A DNA stretch of 64,000 nucleotides. Origin: Leguminivora glycinivorella. Its lineage: Eukaryota > Arthropoda > Insecta > Lepidoptera > Tortricidae. Shown piece by piece: positions 11,079 to 26,000 of this stretch. A model generated the notes under the pieces. The model did no database searches and was not told where the DNA came from. It saw nothing but the letters and a program-made list of their open reading frames with translations. The DNA lies in assembly GCF_023078275.1 (NCBI RefSeq), contig NC_062975.1, positions 13,491,141 to 13,555,140 of the forward strand. Reading direction: 5' to 3'. Each line of letters starts with the position of its first letter. The stretch's first letter is position 1. Made by a program: the position numbers and the translations under genes.

Positions 11079-14000
11079 CTGAAACAGAAAATAAGACAAG
11101 ATTTAGTTTCTATGTCATTCGTAAGGTCAAGCTATGAGTAAGGCAAGTAAATTGCGGTGGTAGTCACGCGATGGAAATTACATGTTTACCGTCAATTATT
11201 ACAGATATACACGCTAACGTGTCATCAGTGACTAAAATCTAAAAATATTAAATTTTGGAAACAAAATTAAAAGTTACGTCATGCCGAAATTGTAGCAGAA
11301 GCGTATTTTCAGCAGATATTATGTTAAATAATGTAGGTATAAATATTATTGACATCAGCGTGAGCTTCAGATGACCAAAAAGTCATTTTTAGGCGTGAGC
11401 ATTTATCGCTGTTTGTACCTCAATACCAGACAAGAAATATACAAAAAAATTATAAACCTAACACAGTATAGCTTTACGACATTATATAAATATAGGTATA
11501 ATAGTGCATTTTGTATTAAGGGCGGAGAGGCGGGAGGATTACGAAAAGAGAGGCCGTTTGGCTTTAATAACTCGAGTTTGTAATCCTTGAGACGCCCGTA
11601 ATCATAAACAATGTTTTCCATCACACTCGCGAAGTATTAAACAAATTTAAAACTAAATGTATTAAAATACCTATGCTGATATTTCGAAATCTTGTAATTT
11701 TTGACAGTTCGTGGAAAGCCCCAGCCAGGCATAAACTTTACCGCCCGTGTGCCGCAAAATTGGTCATTACGTATCAGTATGCAGGCATGTAATAGCACCG
11801 TTTACGAGCGAGTGTGACAAAAGAAATCTTATTATTAGGCTATTAACAACTACACCAAGGTCCAAAGTAATACCTATCTCCCGAACTAGGTCGAAGCCTG
11901 AAAAAAAACTAGTTTGTCTCTGAATTAAAAAAAAACTCTGGCTGCGTGACTTGCGTGTAAAAGTTTTCCTTTACCGACATTTAGTTTATCAGATTGATCT
12001 ATTATTGAATTAGTTCATCATTATTAATATAAAATTAGTATGTTTTGTTGAAATTTATAGATGTAGGGAAAGCAGATATGTATTATGTGGTTCACTTAGC
12101 CTTACCCTTCGTACCTATATTAGGTACTAATAAGTATGAAAAATTTAACAGAGTTGAGGCTGATCACATTCATATCATTTGAGATGCTAAACTAGATATA
12201 TTACATTTCTTTAACGATTAATGGACAAAATAAATTTTAGTAGTAGTTATGTCTAAACATGAAGACTTGACAAATATGTCTTAATGTCATTGTATCTCTG
12301 ACGTATTTTGAAATCAGTTTAATATACTTAAATTTGGTTTTTATCTTAAGAATTTTGTTATATTAGTATAAGGATTTTTAAACTGTATTTGCATACATGT
12401 ACCTGTGCTTTCATTTTAGCAAATAAATCAAATCAATCAATCAATCAATGTTTAAGTATGAAAGCAAATCTGAGAGTGACGGCCGCCCCTCGTTTATTTT
12501 TTCCCCTCATATAACATTTTCTGCCTCCAAGATGCGAGTGTAGCAAAAAGTGTCATATATCTGACCGCTTTTTATGAAACAGTACTGAAGTAGGTATGTA
12601 TTATTATTTACCCTTAGATGCGTGAGGTTTCTACTTTAATAGTGGATATTTTCGGAAAAATCCGTTCCGTGATCATGATGCATGCAACTGCGTCGAAATA
12701 TCGGGAGCACGACAAAAATCAAAAAAGGTAATCACGGCCTATATCCCGGTCAATATAAGTCTAATGAAAATAACCGTGAATCATTCAAAACTCTTGTTAT
12801 CTTTTGTTTCGTTCTAATTTCCTTCAATTTTGTTCTTGAACAAACAAAACCATATTTCACAACAACCTAGGGCAGATCCAGTAATGCTTGTATAACACGC
12901 GTTTATTTATACCGAGTGTAGATATCATTCGAGCTAATTCTAAATTCAAACATAATTATATTATTTATATCATTAGATTCTAGACATCTAAAGGATATCA
13001 TTTAAAGTGCTTGCCTATAGCTGTATTGCGAGCAAAACATACCATAACAGCTTTACAGCTGCACGAGCTTATTCCACCGTCCCCATTCTACCATCGGACT
13101 CTTAGACGCACGGCCAGTTTCCATCCTTACCTGGTAGATATTCCGCGAATTTGCACAAAGCGTTTTGCTACTTCATTTCTTATGCGCACTGCCAAAGAGT
13201 GGAATTCCTTGCCGGCGGCTATATTTCCGAACTCATATAACCCAATAACCTTCAAGAGTGAACAGGCATCTTCTGGGCGAGCTCACTCCATCGTGGCCGC
13301 GTCTTTGCCTTTGGCTAGCCCGTGGACAAGAGTAAGCCCATCTATTTATAATAATAATAAAAAAACTCTATACTAGGTAGGTACTTACCTATATAAAAAT
13401 GTAAACAAATAATTTGTATTTTAACTATAAAACTCCCGTGAGACTCATACATATTTATAAATATTTTAAGCGGGTTACTCACGTATTAAGTCGATATAGC
13501 GTTCGACATTGAACCGAAACATGTCGAACGCTATATCGACTTAATACGTGAGTAACCCGCTTAAAATATTTTTAAATTTTCAAATAAATAATTTGTATAT
13601 TATAAGGTAGTTACATTTTGTTTGTTAACCAACCAAATTCTAAACCAAGCGAATTTAACCACCTTTTTTAGTCGTATAATCTTTTCATTTACCCTCAACT
13701 GGTCTAAAGAAACTTTCGAGAGTAGATTTTGTTTACATTTATTTAAATAGGTACCTAATGATATACAGGCAGATATAATTATTAACGATTTACCTTGGTA
13801 ACAAAATACCTGTCGCAATATTTGTAGGGGTAAACTTGTGCACAGGTGATGCCAAAAACCCTATGATTTGTATTCATGGTACGTTCGTCACATGTGCATG
13901 TTTTGCATTCGGAACTATAATACTTTCGGAAGGCAAATATAGCGGGACAATATTTGTATAATTCATTGAAACTCTAGGTCCGTGGTCCGTGGGTTCCCAG

Positions 14001-17000
14001 CGCGAACGTTTTTCACAGAAATCGCGAAGCGCCTGGTTGTCATACTCGTTACGTTTAGAGATGGGTAGGGGTGGGTAAATACCGGGTAAATACCGGGTAT
14101 TTACCCAAAGTACCCAGTAAATACCCATAAATACCCGATTGGGTGGGTAAAAACTATTACGAATTAAATTTAAAATAAAATGATATTTCCTTCACTTATC
14201 TTTTCATCACGTTATATTTTATTATTAAATGGTTATTTTTGTATAATTCTAAGCGACACGAATGATATTTTTATTATAAAAACCATAATATAGGATGACT
14301 TCTATATGATTAAAAACTTAGTTTATACTGATATTATTGTAGTAATAGAAGACTATCTATTGAAAAATGTACAGAACAATCATAAAGAGTCGGATATCAA
14401 ACAAAATACCGCTCATTAGACCACCTGGTATTAAAACTGGATTTATATTGTAAAAAAATCGTCTACATCTTATCAAACAGCTACGTTGAACCGCATGGTA
14501 TTTAAAATTGACACCTATTGTTATTGGAGCATACCTAGCAGCCAATCAGAAGGCGGGTAGCTAGGATTCTCTTAACTTGCAAAAAAAATCTCTAGGATCC
14601 CCCAAGAGAGGTCAGTTGCTATTTGTCATCTGACCTGCACACAACTACTTGCTCCCGTTTTACTTAATGTATCACATCACGTCGTACTTCGACACTTGTT
14701 TTGTTTATGGACTTTGAAGTTAACGTTATCTATTGGACTTTTATGGATATTTGCCACTTGCCAGTGAAATCGATCTTGAATCAGCGGTGCCAGTAAATAC
14801 AATTTTATTATTTTTATTAAACCATGCGCCTATTTTTTACTGTATGTTTTTTTCGTGATTCTTAATTTCTTGATTAGGTATGTTTCAATTACCTATATCA
14901 TAAACAATTTCTTTATTTCATAAATGACATTTATTTTGTACTTACCTAATAAATAATAACTTAAACACTATTGACTGTTTGTTTTACTGTTCCTGTTATG
15001 TTCTACTTATCCGGCTTGTAGTCTAAGTCTTCTAAAAGCATTAGTAAAGCTTCGAGTTAGCACATTATTACACTATCATCTAACTTTGCCCAGAGCACCT
15101 GGACACTAAATTTCAATTAAGTAAGAATTCAGATAGTATTTTTACTTCATTTGAATCAAAGAATGTTATACGAAGTAAATCAAAGTAAAATAATAACGAA
15201 AACCTTAATTAAAATACGTTTTACATTCTAAAAAGTTTTTACCCACTCATTCGGGTGTAAAAGGGTAAATACGGGTGCATTGGGTAAAAACCCGGTAAAT
15301 ACCCGGTATTTACCCGCGGGTTTTTACCCACTACCCATCTCTAGTTACGTTACCAGAGAGCTGGCGACTTCCTATCACAACAATCACAAGTATCACAACA
15401 TTGCGATAGAGCGAGGAAATATCGCCAGCATCCTTAGTACCTACAATGCCTCAATAATTGACAACGTTTCAAAATTTTCAATGTCCTTAAATCGAAAAGT
15501 AGATCACAAAAATATTTTTTTATATTTTTTTCCTTATTTTTAGTAAAAAAATCTTAAAAATAGTTTAAAGGGGAAGTAAAGTCACATAGTCAATTCAGAC
15601 TATTCAGAGCTGCCACTATAAACAAAAAAATCTTCCGGTTAGGGATGTCACTTGAGTTTGACTGTGACACTTATCACCGCTCGTAGTATGGAGATTAGAG
15701 GTAAGGAGCGAAAGCTTTAAGTTTCAGAAGTGCAGGCGCTGCAATTGCAGGTAGGTATAGGTAATTCCACGGAGGTTGAAGTGAATAATAACACACACAG
15801 CTAAATGAAGATTAGTACTGATTGCAAAAAAATGAATGAATGAAATAATAACTTTATTTATTAATAAATAACTTTATTAAATGAGTGAGTGAATGTAAAA
15901 AAAAACGATGAATATATTTTTGAAAAACATTATTATTTATTGATATACTTATCATTAATGGTATTAAAAGCAGTAAAAAATAATGAACAAATCCTTTAAT
16001 AAACCACCGTCACTTGGCATCGGATTGATTATAAGGTTTTGGTTTTCGGTTTATCTCTTGGAAAACGCAGTTGTCAATAGGTATGACTACGATGTAACGA
16101 GTGCTAGTTACTTCAATCATATTTAAAGAGGTTTGATAACGAAATACCTAATAAACAGACATAGAAGTCGCGGTGGCACGAATAAAATTTTACTAAGGAC
16201 AAACGATATTATTTTATTAAATTAAATTATCCGGTGAACTTTATATCTCATATGAAATTTCACTTCCAAATAAGTATTCAGCTATCGATATAAATTGAAA
16301 TTGAAATTTATTACATACTAGCTTTTGCCCGCGGCTTCGCTCGCGTTAGAAAGAGACAAAAAGTAGCCTATGTCATTCATCATCCCTTCAACTATCTCCA
16401 CCTAAAAAATCACGTCGATTCGTCACTCCGTTTTGCCGTGAAGGACGGACAAACAAACAGACACACACACTTTCCCATTTATAATATTAGTATGGATTAT
16501 CTTTGATTTCTGCGATTAATATTACAATCATAATCTGACAATTAATTAATCACATACGAGATATTTTATTTTCTGTTTTGTTTGAAAATTGTTCTATAGA
16601 CGTAATTCTTAACAAAATAGTTAATAGAAACTTTTTGGTCTTTCTTGCAATTCACTGTTGAATCTGCAGTCGGTACACAGTAAGAACACTAATTTCAAAA
16701 TCTCGTTTTCATTACATGACAGTGTTGTAGTGTGCGTGGCCTCAACTGAGTTGAAACTACCTATACATAAGGGAATGACACGTCATTTTCGACTGTTCTA
16801 CTTTGACAGATTTCTCTCCTTATACTTCTACATTCCATAGCTCGTAGTTATTCAATATTTTGTTGACAGTGACACTTGACAGTCAGACATCTCGGACTGT
16901 TTAAGCTGACTGTTAAAACTTTTTTTTAGGAATGATTTTGTCGTTTTCTTAGGTGTATGAAACAACACATGTGACGTCACGAAGCTGTGTCTTGACGTTT

Positions 17001-20000
17001 GTAACTTACGCTCTTTCTGTTCGAAGTAGTAATAAAAAGGGAATTTCGCATTAAAATAGCAGTTTTTGGGAAAAATAAAAAAATACGTGTATCTTTAAAT
17101 ATTCAGTTCTTTCGAACCAAATAATAAAAAGTAGTAGTCGAAAATATGAAATGTTGTCAATTAAGTGCACGTTAATAAATGGTTCATATTTGAATAAGTT
17201 AAACTTTTCACTCGCACGTAACATATTTATTTATAAGTAATAAATACATATTATAGCGAACTTCTTACAGATGTTGTTTAAGGGCCAGTTGCATCAACCA
17301 CATTTGACAGACACATCATCGTCACGCAGCAGACGTCTATGGAACTTCTCATACAAAATAACATATAACGAACGCTTTAACGGTGACAGTTGGTTTGATG
17401 CAACCGGCCCCAAGTCCCACGGTAAGCACAAGGAGGCTTGCGATGTCACCTACAGAACCCTTCTGATATGGAACCAACGCCGAAAACATTGTATTTGAAA
17501 GACGGTGTTTTACGTAAATCTCTTCGTCATAATGTTATGAACATCCACAGGGGTGGTTAAAATTAAAATCTGAAAGACTGACAAAAAAAAGTTTCCAAGA
17601 GAAGACGATTTTTGTAATAAAGAGAACAATACCAATGTTTTGTGAAAAATTCGTAATTTTTGTCCATAAGCTTCGGAGATAAGGGAACGGCCGCGGCATT
17701 TAATTTTTACATATTTCTTCAAAAATGTAGGTAACCTTGATATTTTCCGACGTAATATATTTTAGTGTTTTAAGATTAGTTCCATAGTGAACGTTTTTGT
17801 TCTAGCTTGATCAAAATATTCAGTACGAAAATTATTACAGGTGATTATTTAATTAATCATTCTGTATGAACTGAGATACAACTATAGACGCTTGGCTTGA
17901 ACCAAAACAGTGTGCTTCACGCAAAAAAAGATTTTTCATCACATTCGTCTCATCCATCATAATCTGAACACAATCAAGCCTGGCTGCTCGTTCCTTAAGA
18001 ATTTCATCATCATTCCCTTGCCCTTTTCCCATTATTTGGGGTCGGCGCAGCAGATCATCTTCCTCCATTCCTCTCTATCAGCCGTCATTTCCATACTCTT
18101 TCACTCTCATATCATTGTTCACACATTCCATCCATCTTTTCTTAGTCCTTCCACTACCATTGTATCCATCCACCTTCATATTTACCACTCGTTTTATAAC
18201 ATTGCTTTCATCCCTCCGCATTAAATACATACCCATACCATGCTAATCTACTTCCTCTCAACTTCTCTGTCACTGGCGCTACTGTCAGGCTTCCTCCTAT
18301 ATACTCATTCCGAATCCTATCCAGTCTTGTCACACCACACATCCATCGCAACATTCTCATTTCATTCACATGCAGTCTTCTCTCATCATTCGTCTTGGTG
18401 GCCCAGCACTCACTTCCATACAGGACGAGTTCCTTAAGAATTTCTTGGTACGGAATAGTAATCATTTAGGTAACAATTAGTTAGGTATTTGTTTTACAAA
18501 GGCGCAAAATTGTTTAACCGCACGTGCCATAATTGAAAGTGAACTTTGAGCATTGTTAGGGACCGGCCACATCAGGTTGCGTCTCGGCGCAAAACGCCAC
18601 CTGAGTGTAAAAAAAGCGTCTTCTCAACATTTTGTATAGGAAGGACGTAAAGCGCGCCGCCGAGCGGCGCGGCGCGCGCCCCGCCGCCGCCACGCCACCT
18701 GGGGCGCGTCTTACGTCTTTCCTATACAAAATGTACTGAGGAGACGTTTTTTGAATTACACTGAAGCGGCGTGGCGCGGACCAACACGCGACGCTCTGGT
18801 GTGGCCGGTCACTTAGGGTTTCAGGGCAAAAAGGTTAAACAAATTTTGCCATCGAGTGAAAAACATAATTTTTCACCGCACCAACTCAAGGAAAATACTA
18901 AATCTAAAACATCGTTCCTATATGTACTAATACGACGACGAGGGATGTAAGCGCCATCGACAATAATGTCCCTTTACCCACATAACGTCACATTTTAAGG
19001 TCGATTCTGCAAGCCAGCTTCGGAAATCAAGGTAAAATTTGAATGAAATTACTTGGCACTCTTGTGGGTGAAATGCAACTTTATCCAAATTTATATTTTT
19101 GATCCTGTTGCGATCCCATATCCAACTTTTTGTATTTGTTAAAAAAGTATACAATGGAAACACTTACTTTTAAGCACCCTTTCCCGTTAATCTTTCAACA
19201 CGCGTCTAAATCCTTTTGGATAATAACAAATAAGTATTATGTTTACGCGAACCTCGAAAAAATATCGGCGTTAGTACAATAATGGTTTTTCACGTGCCCT
19301 TACGCTGTACGGATTTCTTCATAATCATTTTCCTTTTGATAGATGATCGTACGTGCACACTGATGGTCATTAATCATGGTTCAAGTACATGGCTATAAAT
19401 ACCTACCGATGCACCTATAAAATAATAAATATTATAGGACATAATGTTTTTACTTTTCCTGACTGATAACTTGATAAGATAAGACTTGTCACCGTCATCA
19501 ATAAAATCATGGTAATTTGTTCAGAGTTCAATTTTATTAGTAAGACATGAACTGGCAGGCAAGTGCGACCATGCTTGCCTGCCTGATTTAGTGGTAAGAA
19601 GACGTTTACCAGAGATCCTTTTACGTTCGTATATTTTTTTTTTATTTACGTCCCTATCGCACTATCTGTAAATGCGATAGGGACGCCCTGATGTTATAAC
19701 ATTTATAGCGCGATCATGATTGCCTGCTTGGTCGCTATAGCAAATTACGAATTAATACATCCACATTTCTTACGTTACGGATATGGCATGTCATCGCATC
19801 GTCAAGAGTAATTTGGAACACTCCCAGGGAGCCGATTTTTGAATCTCGAGTGCACGATTTTGCCATTTGATCTGAACAACTGAAGAAAATAGTGAAATGG
19901 TTTTTGAAATACAAGCGACAGAATTTTGGAATCTAGTACTTATTGACTAGTCGTTTCGTTTTGACATTGCTGGTAGCGGAGATATTATTTAAAAAAAATC

Positions 20001-23000
20001 ACGAAATCGAGTGGTTCAAGTTTAAAAAAATCGGCCCCCAGGTTATACCTACAGAAATAAATAAATATTGGAGACACCTTACACAGACCAACTTAGCCCC
20101 AAACTGGGTGCTAGCGACGACGACGATAAACTTATATAGATAAATAGACTCAGAAACAAATATCTGTGCTCATCACACAATTAAATACCCTTATCGGCCT
20201 TCGAACCCAGGACCGCGACTTAGCAGGCAGGGTTACTAGTTACTACCAACTGAGCCAGACCGGTCGTCAAAATATATGTATTCATATAATAACAATCTCA
20301 ATAATCCATACTAATATTATAAATGGGAAATTGTGTGTGTCTGTTTGTTTGTTCGTCTTTCATGGAAAACGGAGCTATAAATTGACGTGATTGGAGATAG
20401 TTGAAGTGATGAAAGTGACATAGGCTACTTTTTGTCTCTTTGTAACGCGAGCGAAGCCGCGGACAAAAGCTAGTAATTTATATAAATCAAATCTCATTCC
20501 ATTTGAATCTCATAATCCTGATAAAACTCATCAGCGATTCCGAAAACGAATACGCATCTGAATACTCAATTCATCGTCAATACGTCAGAATCATATCTAG
20601 GTCAAGTAAAATTGGAAATAATGCACACACATCCTTCCAGTAATCTTATTTACCAACCCAACACTTTGAAGAGTTTGAACTTTCCATTTCGTAATAGACT
20701 CCCACATAATAATGTAGACCGCGGGTTCCACTGAAAAATGTGCTACTGCGTTGCCGTAGCGGTTATTTTCCAATGACGTGTCATGATTGAAGACGCACGA
20801 CAACTCTCTCCTTTTTAATAAGCAAAGAGCATCGCGCGAGTCGAGGGGCCTTTTCACTGCAATGCATTCCCTGCAGTGGTCAAACCGAGAAAGATTCTTT
20901 GTATGAAGACTTAATAAGAACGAGCATTGCGATGTTACTAAGAAAGAACACTGTGCAGTCGTGGGAAAAGAGTGCACAAAATATCGGAATACGCCCGCCT
21001 ATATATTATCAAAGTGCGAGTTCCCGTATTTGTAAGCAGTTTACCCACTCCGATATATCAGATAGAGACGGTACCCTACAATATCCATACTAATATTATA
21101 AATGGGAAAGTGTGTGTGTCTGTTTGTTTGTCTGTCTTTCACGGCAAAACGGAGCGACGAATGGACGTGATTTTTTAAGTGGAGATAGTTGAAAGGATGG
21201 AAAGTGACATAGGCTACTTTTTGTCTCTTTCTAACGCGAGCGAAGCCGCTGGCAAAAGCTAGTTATTAATATTTCACGTCGATAACCACACCCAACATCA
21301 AATATTCGCCTACACATCGCCATTAATCCCGTAAACCCTTCAACAACAAGCACATAACATACATATTTAGATTTTGGGAGTTGGACTTTTGAAATTTCGG
21401 AGTGGATAATGGACTTTTCTAACTGCCGTGCTTTTTTCGCAACCCTACAAATAAACATTGTACAGTCGGGCATTTCCGCGAGATAAATCACTTTTTTTTT
21501 TTAACTGTCGCCTTATATCTCTCAAGAAGGACGGTTATCAAGTCGTCTGTATGTTTTTTTTTTTGTTTTTTTTTTATGTTTGTTCCTCGATATCTCCGTC
21601 GTTACTGGACCGATTTTGAAAATTTTTTTTTTGATTGAATGTGTATGCATACAGATTGGTCCCATTTTTCTCAGAACCCAGTTCTGATGATGGGATTCTG
21701 GAGAAATCGAGGGAACTCCTCAAATCTGAAAGGCATACATATGGTGATTTTTGTATTTTTAAAGGAACAGCATGAATTTACGTACGGAACAGTGACATTT
21801 GGTGCAGTGGAAGTGCTGATGACGGTCAGAACGGAACTCCTCAAATCTGAACGGCACGCTTATAGTGAAGTGACTTTGGTATTTTTATAAGAACAGCATG
21901 CCCGTAGGTCCAGAACAGTGACATTTGGTGCAGTGGAACTCCTGATGATGGTCAGAACGGAACTCCTCAAATCTGAACGGCACGCTTATAGTGACTTTGC
22001 TATTTTTATAAGAACAGCATGCACTTACGTCCAGAACAGCGACATTTGGTGCAGTGGAAGTGCTGATGATGGTCAGAACCGAACTCCTCAAATCTGAACG
22101 GCTAGAAGTGGAACAACAATTAAAGTCCGTGACTGTACGCTACGGTGCCTAGAATCTTCAGTAATTCACCTGCGAATGTTAGTGGATATTAAATCGCTTG
22201 TCCGTTTGTTGTAAAAATGTAAACGTAGGTAATCTAAATGGTTGTTGATAAAAATCCGTCATCTGCTTGTTGTTGATAAAGAATGAATGAGACAGGCAGA
22301 CAATCGTGATTACATTGAAGAGCATTAACTTCACAATTAGGTACTCGTGCGTAACGCGGAGTTTGTCTCTTCATAAAACGCTCCTTTCTCTATACAACTC
22401 CAAAGTTTTTGGCCGCTTTGTTGAACTTCACCTCGAATTTAAATAATTATTAACGAGTTCTTTAGGAGAAAATTATACGCCCTTATAAGATATAAAAATA
22501 TATAATATACTTATATCACCTGCGGGGATTTTTGAGTCTCACGCGTTCGAATTCAGAAAATTGTCACTGAAAATAATAAGCAAGTCACCGTTTTAAACTG
22601 GTATTTTTCAGTGACAAAATCCCTGTATTGCATACAAGTTTTTTTTAAGAGATCTGTCTGTGGGGAGCCTCGCCCCAAAGGCGTATCTTTGAAGATAACC
22701 ATTTTATAAATTATGTTTAATATAACTAAAAGTAAACAATTACATAGGAAATATCAATGTTTTAAATATTATTTATTATTACGGCGAGGTTACAAAATGT
22801 AAATTAGATACATATATCTTAATACTGTTCTAAACTAATAATATTTCTAAACTAATAATATTAAACGAAAATATTAATATGTAATTAAATTAAATTGAGA
22901 TAATATTAGTCCCTTAATAGTACGTTTATAGTTTTATTTCGTCTTAGTAAACTAGACTAATATTAAAACAGCTCGGTAAGTAGTCGTAAAATGCGAACGC

Positions 23001-26000
23001 ATACTTTTTACGCACTAGTGCGTAAAAACTTCTCGCACGTTAAACAGCCAAAAAACGGGCACTTTTTGAGCAACTGTATTAAAAAGGTACCTATCGATAC
23101 GAGCAATACTGAAGCACATTTCATCAGCCAATATATCAAAATTTCGTACCGTCTCATATCTAACCTGAAATATTTGAGCGTTTATTACAAAAGTAGACTT
23201 TATGTTATACTAGTTAATGTTGTGTTTACGATGTAAGTAGACGTAATCAAGTAATATCAGATTATTACTCAGTAGACTGGATATCTCTCGACGTTCCCTG
23301 ACTTTTTGTGATTACACGCATCATTAAACAGGCTCATGAGAGTCAGATATCATATTACACGAAAATTAAATTTTCTGCCCTGCGGCCGGAAAGCGTCACA
23401 GTTCTGGCCGCTGCGCTAAACGAAGTTACCGCTTCCGTGGCCTTCGAACAGAAATTGGCCTTGGCCAGTAAATAAGAAAAACATGTAGGTGTACTAAAAA
23501 TGTCGAGGGTTGTTCTCCCGAAATGTGTAACATTGACTTCTAGAACCTCGGCAATAAATCCGCCATTTGTACCTTCATTTATTGGGCAATAACCACAGAT
23601 TATTAATAAGTCACTTGCCCGCAAAACGACAAATACCTAGGCTTTATTTAACTAATACTAATAAGTTACGCAAAACTCAGAAGAATAGTAGGTATGTGCC
23701 ACGCGACTACACAGGCGGGCGCGTGGTGCGCCTCGGCCACTTGTTCATTCGAATGAACGGCTAGCATGTAGGTACTTAACGCGCGACCGCGAGCGATTGA
23801 CGGACCTGCAAAATAACCTTGTAGACACAACATTTGTCCTGCCTATAGGACATAGATCACCGTTATGTGTGGGATATAGTTCCAATTAAAATACGCGTAG
23901 GCAGGTTGAATAAATAAACAAAATAGTACATTACTACAGAGGCCGGGACAAATTTCCCGCCGAGGTATGTATAGTGCTTTTCTCAAACATGGTATGAAAT
24001 AAATAAAGTCTACTGAAAATAGTAACTTTGGATGGCTGTATCTCCTAAACGGTGCGTCGTAGCGCAAAAATAATCGAATTTTCGTTCCCATAATGCCCCG
24101 TATACGCCTATAAAAAAACAAAAAATTAAAAAAAAAATTAAAAAAAAAACGAAAAAAATTTTTTTTTGTATGAAAACGCACCCAAAATCAAATATTGTCT
24201 AGGGCCCGTACCAGTTGCAGTCGGCACGTCTATAAAGCCCCTTATAGTTTTTTTTTAATTGGCTAAATACCTGGATGTTATGTCACAATTATCTGTGTTT
24301 GGAAATTAAAAAAGAAGACTTTGCCGGCCTTGGCCTGCAAGGTTTGTATGAAATTCCATTATCTATCAATCGTCCTAGCCGCACCTGCAACGTCATACTT
24401 CGCTGCCAATTATAAGGCACATAACATCAATATTTCATACCATGTTTGAGAAAACATATTTTTCTCAAACATGCAATGAAATATTGTCTTTACGTTCCTT
24501 AAAATGGGCTGGGAAGTATCGCTTTTTGGGCGCAACAACTCGAGAGGACTGTAAAGGGATTTCATATTATTTTTCAGGCCTAGGCCTGCAAAGTAACTTT
24601 TTTTTATAAAATATTGTCATTTAGAGCATTTTTTATTTATTTCATTGTATGTTTGAGAAAAGCACTATACATGCCTCGACGTGAAAACGGATGAAACATG
24701 GCTAAGAACACTCCCGACTAACTCAGCTTTCAAACAAAAAAACGAAATCTAAATCGGTTCATCCGTTCGGGAGCTACGATGCCACAGACAGACACACATC
24801 CACAAACAGACAGACACGTCAAACTTATAACACCCAATCGTTTGCGTTTTGTGTCATAGGTTAAAAAAAATGATAATGCGAAATTCTTAATTACGTAATG
24901 AAGATGACAGAAATTCGGCATCACCAATCCGAGGATTTCAGACATAGAGAACCTTCTCATACCTTTGGAACATTGTTCTGTCAGCGTCGTATAATACTTG
25001 AAGACTTTTTATTCAACCGAAAATTGTTAGCGGCGTATAATACTTGACTTTTTATTCAAACGAGAATAAGTATTTAAGACGATACGATACAGGTCAATTC
25101 CCCATACAAACGCTCTCGACTACTTCCTCCTTGGTTTTTGAAGCAATGATTTTTTCAACACAGATTTTTTTTTTATCTGTGTCGGACCATCTTTTATTTT
25201 TTTGCTATTTTTATTTTAAAAGACGCTAAAGCCAATCAAAAATTTCTAAAAACGGCATTTTTCAATATGGCTCAAAAAAGCTGTGATACTCAAGATCGGT
25301 AACAATTTGTAATAACAATGAAATAATCTGTATTTCATTGTTATTACTAATTTCGTTCTGTTTAAATAAGTTTTAAAGAGGAGGGAACAGTCGAGAGCGG
25401 AACCTCGATTTTAAAGATTTTTTCGCAATATCTTTTAACTGAGTTGTTCTTAATGGACATTTTTTTTTTTCGATAAATCTAGTTAATAACACTAGTATAT
25501 TTAACTGAAATTCCCAAATTGAAAGGGGGACTCCTTTCCATTTTAGAATTTTCGCTCTCGTAGCGTCTTAAGTGGCTCCCATAGAATCAGACTTGTCCGG
25601 TTTTTAGAGATAGATCAGATAGAGTGGTACGGAACCCTTCATGCGCAAGTCCCACTCACACTTAGCCGGTTTTTAGAGATAGAGTGGTACGGAACCCTTC
25701 ATGCGCGAGTCCCACTCACACTTGGCCGGTTTTTAGAGATAGAGTGGTACGGAACCCTTCATGCGCGAGTCCCACTCACACTTAGCCGGTTTTTAGAGAT
25801 AGAGTGGTACGGAACCCTTCATGCGCGAGTCTCACTCACACTTGGCCGGTTTTTAGAGATAGTGTGGTACGGAACCCTTCATGCGCGAGTCCCTCTCACC
25901 CTTAGCCGGTTTTTAGAGATAGAGTGGTACGGAACCCTTCATGCGCGAGTCCCACTCACACTTGGTTTTTAGAGATAGAGTGGTACGGAACCCTTTATGC

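Noticed and set aside
20597..20977. A 126-codon minus frame
   Set aside because: No domain or splice context; similar lengths are expected by chance in 64 kb.
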